A DNA stretch of 64,000 bases from Sphingobium sp. KCTC 72723 (GCF_014280435.1 NZ_CP060388.1:3299501-3363500); one strand, 5' to 3'; positions 36,238-44,476 are shown, counted from the first letter of the stretch. Notes: a model not told the origin generated them from the letters alone. Program-made: numbers and translations.

Positions 36238-36963
36238 TCACCCCTTGGTCCGCTTGCGCATGGGCAGCGCATCGATACCCTGCTGCGACAGCGCGACGAT
36301 CAGCGATTCCACTTCCTTGCGCGCCGCGCCCTTCAATGCGCCCAGCACGCAGGTCAGGTAGCTGCCGACCAGTCGCACGATCACGGCGTCGTCGGGGATG
36401 CGCCCCTGCGCCCAATCGTTGATCGTGGCATATTCGAACCGCACCAGATCCTCGACCAGCCCGTCGACATCGACCCAGGGTTGCAACTGCTTCTTCTTTT
36501 CCAGCGCCGCGATCCAGGTGCGATTATGTTCGACGGCGGGGGAGTGCATCGCGGTCCAGATGTCATGGTCGACATCCGAACTGAAATAGAGCGCCATGAT
36601 CGCGCGGATATAGTTGCGGATCTTGCGGTTGCGCTGGACGACCGAAATCATCCGTTCCAGATTATATCGCAGCGTGCCGGGCGCGCTCGCATAGTCGATG
36701 CGGCTGACATATTCGTCGAAATATTCCTGAATGGCCGACGCGATCATGCGTTCGCGGGTCTGGAACGCATTATAAAGCGTCCGCTTCGCGACTCCGGCGC
36801 GCTGGCCAATCTCGTTCATGCTCAGCGCGGCGATGCCCTGTTCGGCGATGACCTTGCGCGTTTCTTCCAATATGCGGCGACGCCGTTCCAATATGGCGGG
36901 ACTGGAATAGGTTTGCGGCCGGTCCCCGCTGTCCTTCAGGTCGATACTATCCTTCGTCGCCAA
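36238..36963 (-). CDS. TetR-family regulator of the 30-42 kb cluster (241 aa)
   Basis: N-terminal helix-turn-helix in KVIAEQGIAALSMNEIGQRAGV and KRTLYNAFQTRERM, followed by a helical ligand domain of normal size. TGCA-N6-TGCA dyads lie both upstream of its own start (37024-37037) and in the promoter gaps of the crotonase gene and the PQQ-dehydrogenase/esterase pair. This argues for autoregulation and control of the surrounding catabolic genes. The effector is probably an acyl-CoA or the substrate; nothing in the sequence names it. Confidence 0.9.
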   Translation of the reverse strand: MATKDSIDLKDSGDRPQTYSSPAILERRRRILEETRKVIAEQGIAALSMNEIGQRAGVAKRTLYNAFQTRERMIASAIQEYFDEYVSRIDYASAPGTLRYNLERMISVVQRNRKIRNYIRAIMALYFSSDVDHDIWTAMHSPAVEHNRTWIAALEKKKQLQPWVDVDGLVEDLVRFEYATINDWAQGRIPDDAVIVRLVGSYLTCVLGALKGAARKEVESLIVALSQQGIDALPMRKRTKG

Positions 36964-37023
36964 TGCCGTCGCCTTCCCATCATGCCCCGGTCACCGGTGC
37001 AGACCGACCATCATAGCGGTTCT

Positions 37024-37037
37024 GCATGAACGTGCAA
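37024..37037. promoter_or_regulatory. TGCA-N6-TGCA site upstream of tetR
   Basis: TGCATGAACGTGCA followed by ATTTT, 61 bp upstream of the tetR start. It matches 11 of 14 positions with the core of the perfect dyad at 36210-36223. Candidate autoregulatory operator. Confidence 0.45.
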
Positions 37038-37074
37038 TTTTCATCTGTTCGCGGGCGCGATGGCGAACAAGAAG

Positions 37075-37107
37075 CCCCGCTCCTTTGGCTGGCAAGGGAG
37101 CGGGGCA
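37075..37107 (-). terminator. Rho-independent-like terminator after PQQ dehydrogenase
   Basis: Perfect 10-bp stem GCCCCGCTCC / GGAGCGGGGC with a 13-base loop, 45 bp past the stop of the minus-strand PQQ dehydrogenase. On the minus strand it is followed by TTCTTGTT, a modest T-rich tail. It separates that gene from tetR. Confidence 0.65.
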
Positions 37108-37152
37108 TGTGTCGCGCGCCCAAGGGGGAGACGATCGAGCGCGCAAGGGAGG

Positions 37153-39201
37153 TCAGTTGCCCTTGGGCGCGGTTTCACGCGCGCGCTGGCGAATATAGTG
37201 GCGCAATCCTTCCAGATCGGCGTCAGTGAGCTGGGTAAAGGATCCCATGCCCCGCGCCATCAATGCGCCGTCATGGACCACGGCCTTGAACGTATCGGCA
37301 TCCATCGGCACGGCGGATTTGCGCAGGTCGGGTGCAGCCCCGCCCGCCATCATGCCCGACCCGTGGCAAATGATGCAGCTGCTGTTGTAGATGCCCCCGC
37401 CGATCTTGGCCTTGGCTGGATCGATGATGAAGGCGGGATCGTCCTGGTTCGGCTGATCCACCCGTTCGAAGGCGGGCAGCGCCTTGCGTCCGCCAATGGC
37501 GAAGGTCAGGACGCGGCGGCGCTGCTGGCCATAATCCCAGTTCGGCGTGTTGGGAAAGCTGCTGCGAAAACCCGTGATGATCGACACATATTGAATGCCG
37601 CCCACGCTATAGCTGATCGGCGCGCCCAGCATCCCGTTCTGCGCATCGAACGCCCACAGCTTGCGCCCGGTGCTGGCGGAAAAGGCGTTGAAGCTGCCAT
37701 CATTGGTCCCCTGAAAGACCAGATTGCCTGCCGTGGCCATCGTCCCGCCGTTGAATACGCCCGGTTGCGGGACCGACCATGCCACCTTGTTGCCAGCCAC
37801 GTCCCACGCGACCAGCTTGCTGGTGGCGGTCGGCGGCACCAGATTGGCGGGCGGCGTTCCCAGCCCGGTATTGACCATCATGCCCGGCTTATAGGTCCAG
37901 TCCTTCACATTCGGCGGATCAACGAACACCCGGCCACCTTCCATCACCGGAATGTAGGTCAGTCCGGTTTTCGGGCTGAACGCCATGGCCTGCACCCCAT
38001 GCGCACCATTGGGGAAGGGATACATCATGAACGGCTTGCCGCCGGGATATTGCGCTTCGGGGTTGATTTCGGGGCGGCCGGTCACGGGGTCGATCCGCTT
38101 GGCCCAATTCTGTTTCGCAAATTCCCCGGCGGAAATCAGCTTCCCATTTTCCCGGTCGATGACATAGAAAAAGCCGTTCTTGGGCGCGTGGATCAGGACG
38201 GAGCGCGGCTTGCCGCCGATCGTCATCTCGGCCAGTTCGATGTCCATCGCATTGTTGAAATCATGGCTGTTTTCCGGGTTCACCTGATAATGCCAGACAT
38301 ATTCCCCCGTTTTGACATCCAGCGCGACGATGGACGAGAGATAGAGATTGTCACCGCCGCCGGGCGAGCGGATCTTCTGGTTCCAGGGCCAGCCATTGCC
38401 AGTGCCGATATAGATGCGGCCATATTTCGCGTCATAGGCCATGGCGTGATAGACGGTGCCACCGCCGCCAAATTTCCACCATTCCCCGGTCCAGGTCTTG
38501 GCGGCGACTTCCATCGCCTTATTCTCGAACCCCTTGGCCGGATCGCCGGGGACGACGAACCAGCGCCATGATTTCTTGCCGGTCTTGATGTCGTACGCCG
38601 TCACATAGCCGCGCGTCGGGCTGTAATCCGCCCCGCCAAAGCCCACGACGACCTTGTCGCCAGCCACCCATGGCGGGCCAGTGATATAGCCATGTTCGGC
38701 TTCGTCCAGCGTCTGGACCGACCAGCGCGGCTTGCCCGTCTTTGCGTCCACCGCGATCAGCCGCCCTTCGCGCGTGGCGGTGAACACCATCCCGTCCTTA
38801 TACGCGATGCCGCGCGTACCCCATCCTGCGCGCATCCGCGTTTTGGCTTCGGGCTGGCTGGCGACGTCGGGATCATATTGCCACAACAGCTTGCCGGTAC
38901 GCGCGTTCAGCGCATGGACGACGCTTAAACCGACAGCGAAGTAGACGATGCCATCAACTTCGAGCGGCTGGGTATAGCTGTCGAACGTGTCGATGTCATA
39001 GGACCAGGCGAGGCCGAGCTTGCCGACATTGGCGTCGCTGATCTGGGCCAACGGGCTGTAATGTTGTTCGCGGTCGTCGCCGCCATAGCTGGACCAGTTG
39101 GCCCCCGCCGGAGCCGCGCCCTGTACCGACCGGGCGACGACGCCGCCAGTCAGCGCCATCATCGCGACGCCAGCGATCGCCGTGGAAAAACGCAGCTTCA
39201 T
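37153..39201 (-). CDS. PQQ-dependent quinohemoprotein dehydrogenase (682 aa)
   Basis: Second PQQ propeller with C-terminal cytochrome c. The start is ATG 39201 with GGAGAGG upstream and a Sec signal (KLRFSTAIAGVAMMALTGGVVA); codons further upstream are probably noncoding. WSSYGGDDREQHYSPLAQI begins the mature part. NSHDFNNAMDIELAE carries the catalytic Asp with Asn two places on, so calcium is expected. As in the paralogue at 22751 the vicinal cysteines are missing (RMRAGWGTRG). The haem site CIICH is near residue 609. Periplasmic alcohol oxidation is likely; the substrate is unknown. Divergent from the carboxylesterase gene. Confidence 0.92.
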   Translation of the reverse strand: MKLRFSTAIAGVAMMALTGGVVARSVQGAAPAGANWSSYGGDDREQHYSPLAQISDANVGKLGLAWSYDIDTFDSYTQPLEVDGIVYFAVGLSVVHALNARTGKLLWQYDPDVASQPEAKTRMRAGWGTRGIAYKDGMVFTATREGRLIAVDAKTGKPRWSVQTLDEAEHGYITGPPWVAGDKVVVGFGGADYSPTRGYVTAYDIKTGKKSWRWFVVPGDPAKGFENKAMEVAAKTWTGEWWKFGGGGTVYHAMAYDAKYGRIYIGTGNGWPWNQKIRSPGGGDNLYLSSIVALDVKTGEYVWHYQVNPENSHDFNNAMDIELAEMTIGGKPRSVLIHAPKNGFFYVIDRENGKLISAGEFAKQNWAKRIDPVTGRPEINPEAQYPGGKPFMMYPFPNGAHGVQAMAFSPKTGLTYIPVMEGGRVFVDPPNVKDWTYKPGMMVNTGLGTPPANLVPPTATSKLVAWDVAGNKVAWSVPQPGVFNGGTMATAGNLVFQGTNDGSFNAFSASTGRKLWAFDAQNGMLGAPISYSVGGIQYVSIITGFRSSFPNTPNWDYGQQRRRVLTFAIGGRKALPAFERVDQPNQDDPAFIIDPAKAKIGGGIYNSSCIICHGSGMMAGGAAPDLRKSAVPMDADTFKAVVHDGALMARGMGSFTQLTDADLEGLRHYIRQRARETAPKGN

Positions 39202-39241
39202 GCCATCCTCTCCTGCCCGGCGCGGCTTGCACGCCATTTCC

Positions 39242-39259
39242 TGCACATTGGTGCAATAT
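39242..39259. promoter_or_regulatory. TGCA-N6-TGCA / TGGTGCAATAT site, PQQ-DH promoter gap
   Basis: TGCACATTGGTGCA overlaps TGGTGCAATAT, the reverse complement of the ATATTGCACCA word at 39312 and 34650. It is 41 bp upstream of the PQQ dehydrogenase start in a 150-bp divergent gap. Candidate operator. Confidence 0.45.
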
Positions 39260-39311
39260 TTGTTCGATGTCAACGCGGCAGGCGTTGACTTGGTCGCATC
39301 ATCGCCGCATT

Positions 39312-39322
39312 ATATTGCACCA
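39312..39322. promoter_or_regulatory. ATATTGCACCA site, esterase promoter side
   Basis: Second copy of the 11-mer in the divergent gap, in opposite orientation to the first and about 53 bp from it, 30 bp before the esterase start. Facing copies suggest control of both directions. Confidence 0.45.
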
Positions 39323-39351
39323 TAGGTCATAATTGAACGGGAAGGATGCGC

Positions 39352-40866
39352 ATGACGCGGGCAAGCGGATGGTGGCTCGCGCTGGCGGGATTGTCCGTCG
39401 CCACGACCGCCATGGCCGGGCTGCCACGGGTGCGCCTGTGGGATGGCACGATCACGGGCGGGCAGCGCGATGGCGTGAGCTTTTTCGGCAATATTCCCTT
39501 CGCCGCCGCGCCGACCGGCGGCAATCGCTGGCGCGCGCCACAGTCGGTCGCGCCGTGGCCCGATGTGCGCGATGCGTCCCGCCCCGGACCCGACTGCCCC
39601 CAACCGCGCCGCGCTGGCGACGATGGCGCGGCGCAGAGCGAGGATTGCCTTACGCTCAACATCGCAACGCCCCAAGCGCGCAGCGGCGCAAAGCTGCCTG
39701 TGCTGGTCGTCATCCATGGCGGTGCCTATTTCGTCGGTTCGGGGCGCGAACCGTTTGAGAAAGGGGTGCCGTCGATGGTACAGCAGGGCGTCGTGCTGGT
39801 CGCGCCCAATTATCGACTGGGGCGGCTGGGCTTTTTCGCCCACCCGGCGCTGACCGCCGAAGCGCCCGGTGCGACCGCAAATTACTGGCTGATGGATCAG
39901 GTTGCGGCGCTCAAATGGGTCCATGCCAATATCGACCGTTTCGGCGGCGATCCTGCCAATGTCACCATCATCGGCTGTTCGGCGGGCGGGTCCAGCATCA
40001 ATGCGCTGATGGCGACGCCGCCCGCGCGCGGCCTGTTCGCGCGGGCCAGCGCCCATTCGGCGGGCGGATTGTTCAACGCCAATCGCCCGCTGGATCAGGC
40101 GCAGGCGCAGGGTGCTGCCTTTGCCACGCGGGTCGGGGTGACGGGGGCGGATGCCTTGGCGCAGTTACGCGGGCTGTCCGTGGCGCAAGTGCTGGCGGGC
40201 GATAGCGGCGCGCCCGATTTCGGCGCGGTGGTCGATGGCCACTGGCTACCCCGGCCACTGTCCACCCTGTTCGCCAGCGGCGCCATCGCGCGCGTGCCGA
40301 TCCTCAGCGGATCGACCGACAATGAAGCCAGCGTGTTCGGACTGATGGGGTTCGACCGCGCCGGAATGACCCGGCGCTTCGGCATAGATTTCGACGCGGT
40401 AGCCCCGATTTATGGCGCGCGCGACGAAGCCGAACTGCTGCGGCAGGTGCAGACCGATTTCCTGTTCACCACCGCCGCGCTGGGCATGACTCAGTTGGCG
40501 GCGAAGGCGGGCAACCCGGCATGGTCCTATCATTTCACCCATGTCCCGCCCGACCAGCGCACAGCGAAGGTTGGCGCGGACCATTGCGCCGACCGCCCCT
40601 ACTGGCTGGGCCAGCCGCCCGCCGCCGATACGCAATCGGTCGCACTCGCCCGCACGATGCAGGGCTGGCTGCTCAACTATGTCCGCCGGGGCGACCCCAA
40701 TGGGCCGGGCCTGCCGCTGTGGCGCATGACCCAGCCAGGCCGGGCGAACCCGCTGCTGATCGGTGAGACGATTCGCCCCGCCCCCGATTTCCGCGCGGCG
40801 CAACTCGCACCCTGGTATGCGCGATGGGAGGGCGACAGCGGGCAGCGTTTCGGCTGGACGCCATGA
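39352..40866 (+). CDS. Secreted type-B carboxylesterase (504 aa)
   Basis: Alpha/beta-hydrolase of the carboxylesterase type B family. The nucleophile lies in IIGCSAGGSS (GxSxG), the oxyanion loop in LVVIHGGAYFVGSG, and the probable histidine in GADHCADRPYWLG. The N-terminus (ASGWWLALAGLSVATTAMA) is a signal peptide, so it acts in the periplasm or outside. ATG 39352 is preferred since AAGG lies six bases upstream; ATG 39346 abuts the ribosome site. It overlaps the next crotonase gene by ATGA. It may release an alcohol or acid that the divergent PQQ enzyme and the cluster then degrade. Confidence 0.9.
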   Translation: MTRASGWWLALAGLSVATTAMAGLPRVRLWDGTITGGQRDGVSFFGNIPFAAAPTGGNRWRAPQSVAPWPDVRDASRPGPDCPQPRRAGDDGAAQSEDCLTLNIATPQARSGAKLPVLVVIHGGAYFVGSGREPFEKGVPSMVQQGVVLVAPNYRLGRLGFFAHPALTAEAPGATANYWLMDQVAALKWVHANIDRFGGDPANVTIIGCSAGGSSINALMATPPARGLFARASAHSAGGLFNANRPLDQAQAQGAAFATRVGVTGADALAQLRGLSVAQVLAGDSGAPDFGAVVDGHWLPRPLSTLFASGAIARVPILSGSTDNEASVFGLMGFDRAGMTRRFGIDFDAVAPIYGARDEAELLRQVQTDFLFTTAALGMTQLAAKAGNPAWSYHFTHVPPDQRTAKVGADHCADRPYWLGQPPAADTQSVALARTMQGWLLNYVRRGDPNGPGLPLWRMTQPGRANPLLIGETIRPAPDFRAAQLAPWYARWEGDSGQRFGWTP

Positions 40867-41633
40867 GCATCACCCTGCAACGCGACGGTTCGGTAGCGGT
40901 GGTGACGATCGACAGGGCGGCGCAGCGCAATGCCTTCACCATGGCGATGCGGGGGGAAATGGCGGACGCCTTCACCATGCTGGCCGATGATGAGGCGGTC
41001 CATGCCGTTGTGTTAACGGGCGCGGGCGGGCATTTTTGTTCGGGCGCGGATACCGGCGAAATGGGGCGCAGCGACAGCGCTGCCTTTCTGCACCGGATGC
41101 GTATGCTCCACCGCATGGTCCGGGCCATCGCCGCCTGCCCCAAGCCAGTGATCGCGGCGGTATCAGGCAGTTGCGTGGGTGCGGGATGGAGTCTGGCGCT
41201 GGCCTGCGACATGGTGGTCGCGGCACCGGACGCGCGCTTTTCGCAGGTCTTTGGCCGGATTGGCTATGCGCCGGATGCTGGCGCAATCTGGCACCTGACC
41301 CGGCTGGTCGGGCCGATGCGGGCGAAGGAAATCGTCTATTCGGGCCGGATGATCGGCGCGGCGGAAGCGCTGGCATTGGGGCTGGTGCTGGATGTCGTGA
41401 CGGACCACCCGGTGCTGGACCATGCGATCGCGCTGACCCGGTCGATGGCGCAGGGTGCGCCACTCGCCAATGCCATGGCCAAGCAATTGTTCGACACGGC
41501 ATCTGCCCAATCGCTCGACCAGTTTCTGGCGCAGGAGAAATTGGTCCAGCCGTTGCTGGCCACCACCGCCGACCATCGTGAAGGCGTGGCTGCGCTGCGC
41601 GACAAGCGCCCGCCAGCCTTCACGGGCCGATAG
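40863..41633 (+). CDS. Crotonase-superfamily protein (256 aa)
   Basis: Crotonase fold with GAGGHFCSGADTGEMG and SGSCVGAGWSLALACDMVVAAPDARF. Like the protein at 35318 it lacks the two hydratase glutamates (Ser in GWSLALACD; RFSQVFGRIG at the second site) and has APDAGAIWHL, so isomerisation or a related reaction is more likely than hydration. ATG 40863 overlaps the esterase stop. Followed 20 bp later by a CitE-like lyase. Probably belongs to the same pathway as the minus-strand half of the cluster. Confidence 0.87.
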   Translation: MSITLQRDGSVAVVTIDRAAQRNAFTMAMRGEMADAFTMLADDEAVHAVVLTGAGGHFCSGADTGEMGRSDSAAFLHRMRMLHRMVRAIAACPKPVIAAVSGSCVGAGWSLALACDMVVAAPDARFSQVFGRIGYAPDAGAIWHLTRLVGPMRAKEIVYSGRMIGAAEALALGLVLDVVTDHPVLDHAIALTRSMAQGAPLANAMAKQLFDTASAQSLDQFLAQEKLVQPLLATTADHREGVAALRDKRPPAFTGR

Positions 41634-41653
41634 ATTTCAGGGACCAGAATCAT

Positions 41654-42463
41654 ATGACGACATTGCCCCGCAGCTGGCTGTTCACCCCCGGATCGCGCCC
41701 GGATCGCTTTGCCAAGGCGGCAGCGACCAGCGCCGACGCACTGATCCTGGACCTGGAGGACGCGGTGGCGGAGGATGGCAAGGAGGCGGCGCGGGCGCAT
41801 GTCGTCGCGTTCCTCGACAGCCGCCCCGCTATCGGCCAGCAGATCGCCGTGCGGATCAATCCGCTGCGGCGTGCGGTCGGGCTGGCGGACCTGGCCACCC
41901 TCGCCCGGCTGGCGCACGGGCCGGACATCATCCTGATCCCCAAGGCGGAGGAGCCGGGGGATATGGCGCTGGTGGCGGACATGCTGGCAGATGCCGGGTC
42001 CGGCGCGGGGCTGGTGGCGCTGGTGGAATCGGCACGCGGGGTTGCCCATGCGGCGGCGATCGCAGGAGTAACGCCCCGGTTGCGCGCGCTGATGTTCGGG
42101 GCGGCGGATTATGCCGCCGACATGGGGCAGCAGGTGGATCGCTTCCGCCCCGATTTCGCACGGGCGAGCGTCGCCAATGCGGCGGCGGCGGGTGGGATCG
42201 GCGCGATCGATTCCCCTTGTTTCGTCATCGACCGGGCGGATCTGCTCGACGCGGAGTGCGTGGCAGCGCGCGGGTTCGGTTTCCATGCCAAGGCAGCGAT
42301 CCATCCCGCGCAACTGGCCGCGATCGGCCAGCATTTCGCGCCCACGACGGCGGAGCAGGAACAGGCGCGGCGGATATTGGCGGCGGCACCCGATGGCGTA
42401 GGCGTTTTGGACGGGCGGATGATCGACATCGCCATGCTGCGCTGGGCGCGGCGGATGGTTTGA
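41654..42463 (+). CDS. HpcH/HpaI-family CoA-ester lyase, CitE-like (269 aa)
   Basis: TIM-barrel lyase: LPRSWLFTPGSRPDRFAKA, LILDLEDAVAEDGK, ALVESARGVAHAAAIA and FGAADYAADMG are the CitE/malyl-CoA lyase signature, with metal-binding Glu and Asp. GFHAKAAIHPAQL is also standard. Members cleave citramalyl-CoA, methylmalyl-CoA or malyl-CoA into an acyl-CoA plus pyruvate or glyoxylate. This could serve the C5-dicarboxylyl-CoA chemistry suggested by the hydratase and Mcd-like genes at the left end. Alternatively it is the final step for the local cluster. Substrate not decided. Confidence 0.88.
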   Translation: MTTLPRSWLFTPGSRPDRFAKAAATSADALILDLEDAVAEDGKEAARAHVVAFLDSRPAIGQQIAVRINPLRRAVGLADLATLARLAHGPDIILIPKAEEPGDMALVADMLADAGSGAGLVALVESARGVAHAAAIAGVTPRLRALMFGAADYAADMGQQVDRFRPDFARASVANAAAAGGIGAIDSPCFVIDRADLLDAECVAARGFGFHAKAAIHPAQLAAIGQHFAPTTAEQEQARRILAAAPDGVGVLDGRMIDIAMLRWARRMV

Positions 42464-42475
42464 GGGCTTTAAGGC

Positions 42476-42539
42476 GACAGCGACATGGACATAGAGTCAG
42501 CGATCAATCGACGCGCGAGTCTATGTCCATGTCGCTGTC
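42476..42539. terminator. 19-bp inverted repeat between convergent citE-like gene and speD
   Basis: GACAGCGACATGGACATAG at 42476-42494 is perfectly complementary to 42521-42539, with a 26-base loop. It follows the plus-strand lyase and includes the last codons and stop of speD. It may terminate both transcripts, although no T tract follows. Its arm is also a dispersed repeat (copies at 9084 and 19891). Confidence 0.5.
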
Positions 42540-42896
42540 TATTTCACCGCCGCGCAGGACCATGGTTTCGCGAATGCAATCGGGTGCCAGCCGGTTGTCC
42601 AGCACTGCCAGCGCGGCGGCGGGATCATGCCGTTCCCCGCACAGGAAAATGTCGATCGCGGCATAGCCATGTTCGGGCCAGGTGTGGATCGACATATGCG
42701 ATTCGGCGAGCAGAGCGATGCCCGTCACCCCGTGGCCCGGCCCGAAATGATGAAGGTGGACGCCAATGACGCTGGCCCCCGCCGCGACCGCCGCCGCGCG
42801 CAGGGCGTCCTCCACCAGCGCCAGATCATCCAGCACCGGGCAGCCATAAAGGTCGGCGAGCAGATGGCGGCCATCATAGGTGAAGGGCGGGGTCAT
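42504..42896 (-). CDS. speD: S-adenosylmethionine decarboxylase proenzyme, SpeD-like (130 aa)
   Basis: Short prokaryotic AdoMet decarboxylase that self-cleaves to a pyruvoyl enzyme. The cleavage site is Glu65-Ser66 in LLAESHMSIHTWPEHGYAAIDIFLCG; His71 and Cys86 match the processing and catalytic residues. It makes decarboxylated SAM, the aminopropyl donor. The last residues (DSDMDIDSRVD) are acidic and encoded by one arm of an inverted repeat, so they may be an acquired tail. It is the last gene of the polyamine/membrane operon; its start overlaps the stop of the FAD enzyme (ATGA). It would feed the spermidine-synthase-like protein two genes upstream. Confidence 0.93.
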   Translation of the reverse strand: MTPPFTYDGRHLLADLYGCPVLDDLALVEDALRAAAVAAGASVIGVHLHHFGPGHGVTGIALLAESHMSIHTWPEHGYAAIDIFLCGERHDPAAALAVLDNRLAPDCIRETMVLRGGEIDSDMDIDSRVD

Positions 42897-44476
42897 AACA
42901 GCGTCTCGAACGGGTGGTTGAGCAAGGCCAGCGCGCTTTCGGCGGCGGCCATGCCCTGATAATGGGCTTCCTCGAAAAGGGACAGGCCGCTCATGTCGCT
43001 ATGCGCGCGGAAGATGGGCGGTGTCGTCGCCGCGCGCATTGCCGGGGCCGTGGTCCAGATATAGCCGGGCGTCGGGCGGATCATCGCATGGCCCCATTTC
43101 CACAGGTCGATGGAACGGATCGCGCCATCAAGGTCGGGGTTGGTCGCCAGCAGATCGTCGCGCACGATTCCCCGCCATGCCGCATCGCTCCGCTCCACCA
43201 GCAGGCGGCGGGCGGTGACGGGCGGCAGGTCGGACAGGGGCAGATACCATGTCAGGACGGTCGGTCCCTGCCGCGATGCGCTTTGATGGGTGGCAACGAC
43301 ATAGCCCAGCGACGCGCTGCTGGCCGAAACATTGTCCCATGCCAGCGCTGCGCCCTTCCCGCCCGGCGCGCGATCGACGGTCACGTTGGCGACCAGCCAT
43401 GGGGCATAGCTATGATCCGCGCCGACCGCCTCACCCAGCAGGCGTCCGGCGATGAAGTGCGGCATGGCGAGGATCAGTGCCTTGGCATGAATGCGAACGC
43501 TGCGGTCGCGCGCCGTGTCGAACAGGTCGAGCGTCGCGCCGGATGGAGTGGCGGCGGCACGGAACGCGACCTGCCCCGTCGCGATCCGGTCGGGGAAGCG
43601 GGCGCGCATCTGGTCGGTCAGGCGGGCGTTTCCTTCGGGCCAGGTCAGTTCATTGTCGCCCCCTGCTGCGGCGAAGCCCCGGCGGCTGGCAAAATAATGG
43701 ATGCCCGCCCAGGCAGACACGGCATCCGGTTCCGTCCCATAATCGTCGCGGCAGGCATAGCGGACATGGGCGCGCAGCACGGGCGAGGTCCAGCCCTTGC
43801 CGTCCAGCCAGCGGGCGAAGCTGATCCTATCGAGCGCCAGCAGGTCGGCGTCGCGGGCGCTATAGGCGATGGGGATGGCGAAGGCGGGGCGGCCTGCTGC
43901 GTCGCGCCGCTTTGCATAGCCCGCCATTGCGGTGTCGAAGGCGGCAAGATCGGCCTTGTCCCTGGCCGACAGGCCCGTGCGCGGGACCAGTCCTTCCTGC
44001 CACCGCCCCTGCCACAGCAGCCGTTCGGGCATGTCGGCGCACAGTTGCAGCGGGTCGTAGACGGGCCGTCCTTCACGGTCGCCAGTAACGATGCCGAACT
44101 GGCGCAGCATATGGCGCAGGCCGCGCGCCTCCATATTGGGGACGGGCAGATAATGTGCGCCCAGCGGAAAGGCGGAGACGGCGTTGCGCCCGCTGCGCGC
44201 ATTGCCGCCGACGCTGGATTCCATTTCGATCAGGCGGAAGTCCCTGAACCCCGCTTCGGCCAGCCGCCAGCCAGCGGCAAGGCCCGCGACCCCGCCGCCC
44301 GCGATCAGCAGGGTGGTGTGCGCCTCCTCGCTCGGTTCGGGGAAGCCCCCGTCGCGCAACCGGTGGCCCAGCGCCATGTCCGCGCCGCCGCTGGTGCCGG
44401 GAGCGGCACGCGGGGCGCAGCCGCTGAGCGCCAGCGCTGCGCCTGCCTGCATCACCGTGCGCCGGTCAGCCTTCAT
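42893..44476 (-). CDS. Exported FAD-dependent oxidoreductase, amine-oxidase-like (527 aa)
   Basis: FAD enzyme with dinucleotide motif LLIAGGGVAGLAAGWRLAEAG followed by SSVGGNARSGRN, the layout of flavin amine oxidases and desaturases. The N-terminus ADRRTVMQAGAALALSGC has a twin-arginine-like segment and a lipobox, so it is probably exported folded and lipid-anchored. In this operon it sits between the SpeE-like and SpeD genes, overlapping both neighbours by a few bases. Oxidation of a polyamine or polyamine-modified compound at the membrane would fit, but is an inference. Confidence 0.85.
   Translation of the reverse strand: MKADRRTVMQAGAALALSGCAPRAAPGTSGGADMALGHRLRDGGFPEPSEEAHTTLLIAGGGVAGLAAGWRLAEAGFRDFRLIEMESSVGGNARSGRNAVSAFPLGAHYLPVPNMEARGLRHMLRQFGIVTGDREGRPVYDPLQLCADMPERLLWQGRWQEGLVPRTGLSARDKADLAAFDTAMAGYAKRRDAAGRPAFAIPIAYSARDADLLALDRISFARWLDGKGWTSPVLRAHVRYACRDDYGTEPDAVSAWAGIHYFASRRGFAAAGGDNELTWPEGNARLTDQMRARFPDRIATGQVAFRAAATPSGATLDLFDTARDRSVRIHAKALILAMPHFIAGRLLGEAVGADHSYAPWLVANVTVDRAPGGKGAALAWDNVSASSASLGYVVATHQSASRQGPTVLTWYLPLSDLPPVTARRLLVERSDAAWRGIVRDDLLATNPDLDGAIRSIDLWKWGHAMIRPTPGYIWTTAPAMRAATTPPIFRAHSDMSGLSLFEEAHYQGMAAAESALALLNHPFETLL

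Noticed and set aside
37153..40866. Polyvinyl-alcohol (pva) operon
   Set aside because: PQQ dehydrogenase plus hydrolase looks suggestive, but the hydrolase is a type-B carboxylesterase and the cytochrome c gene is 33 kb away, so the known pva order is absent.
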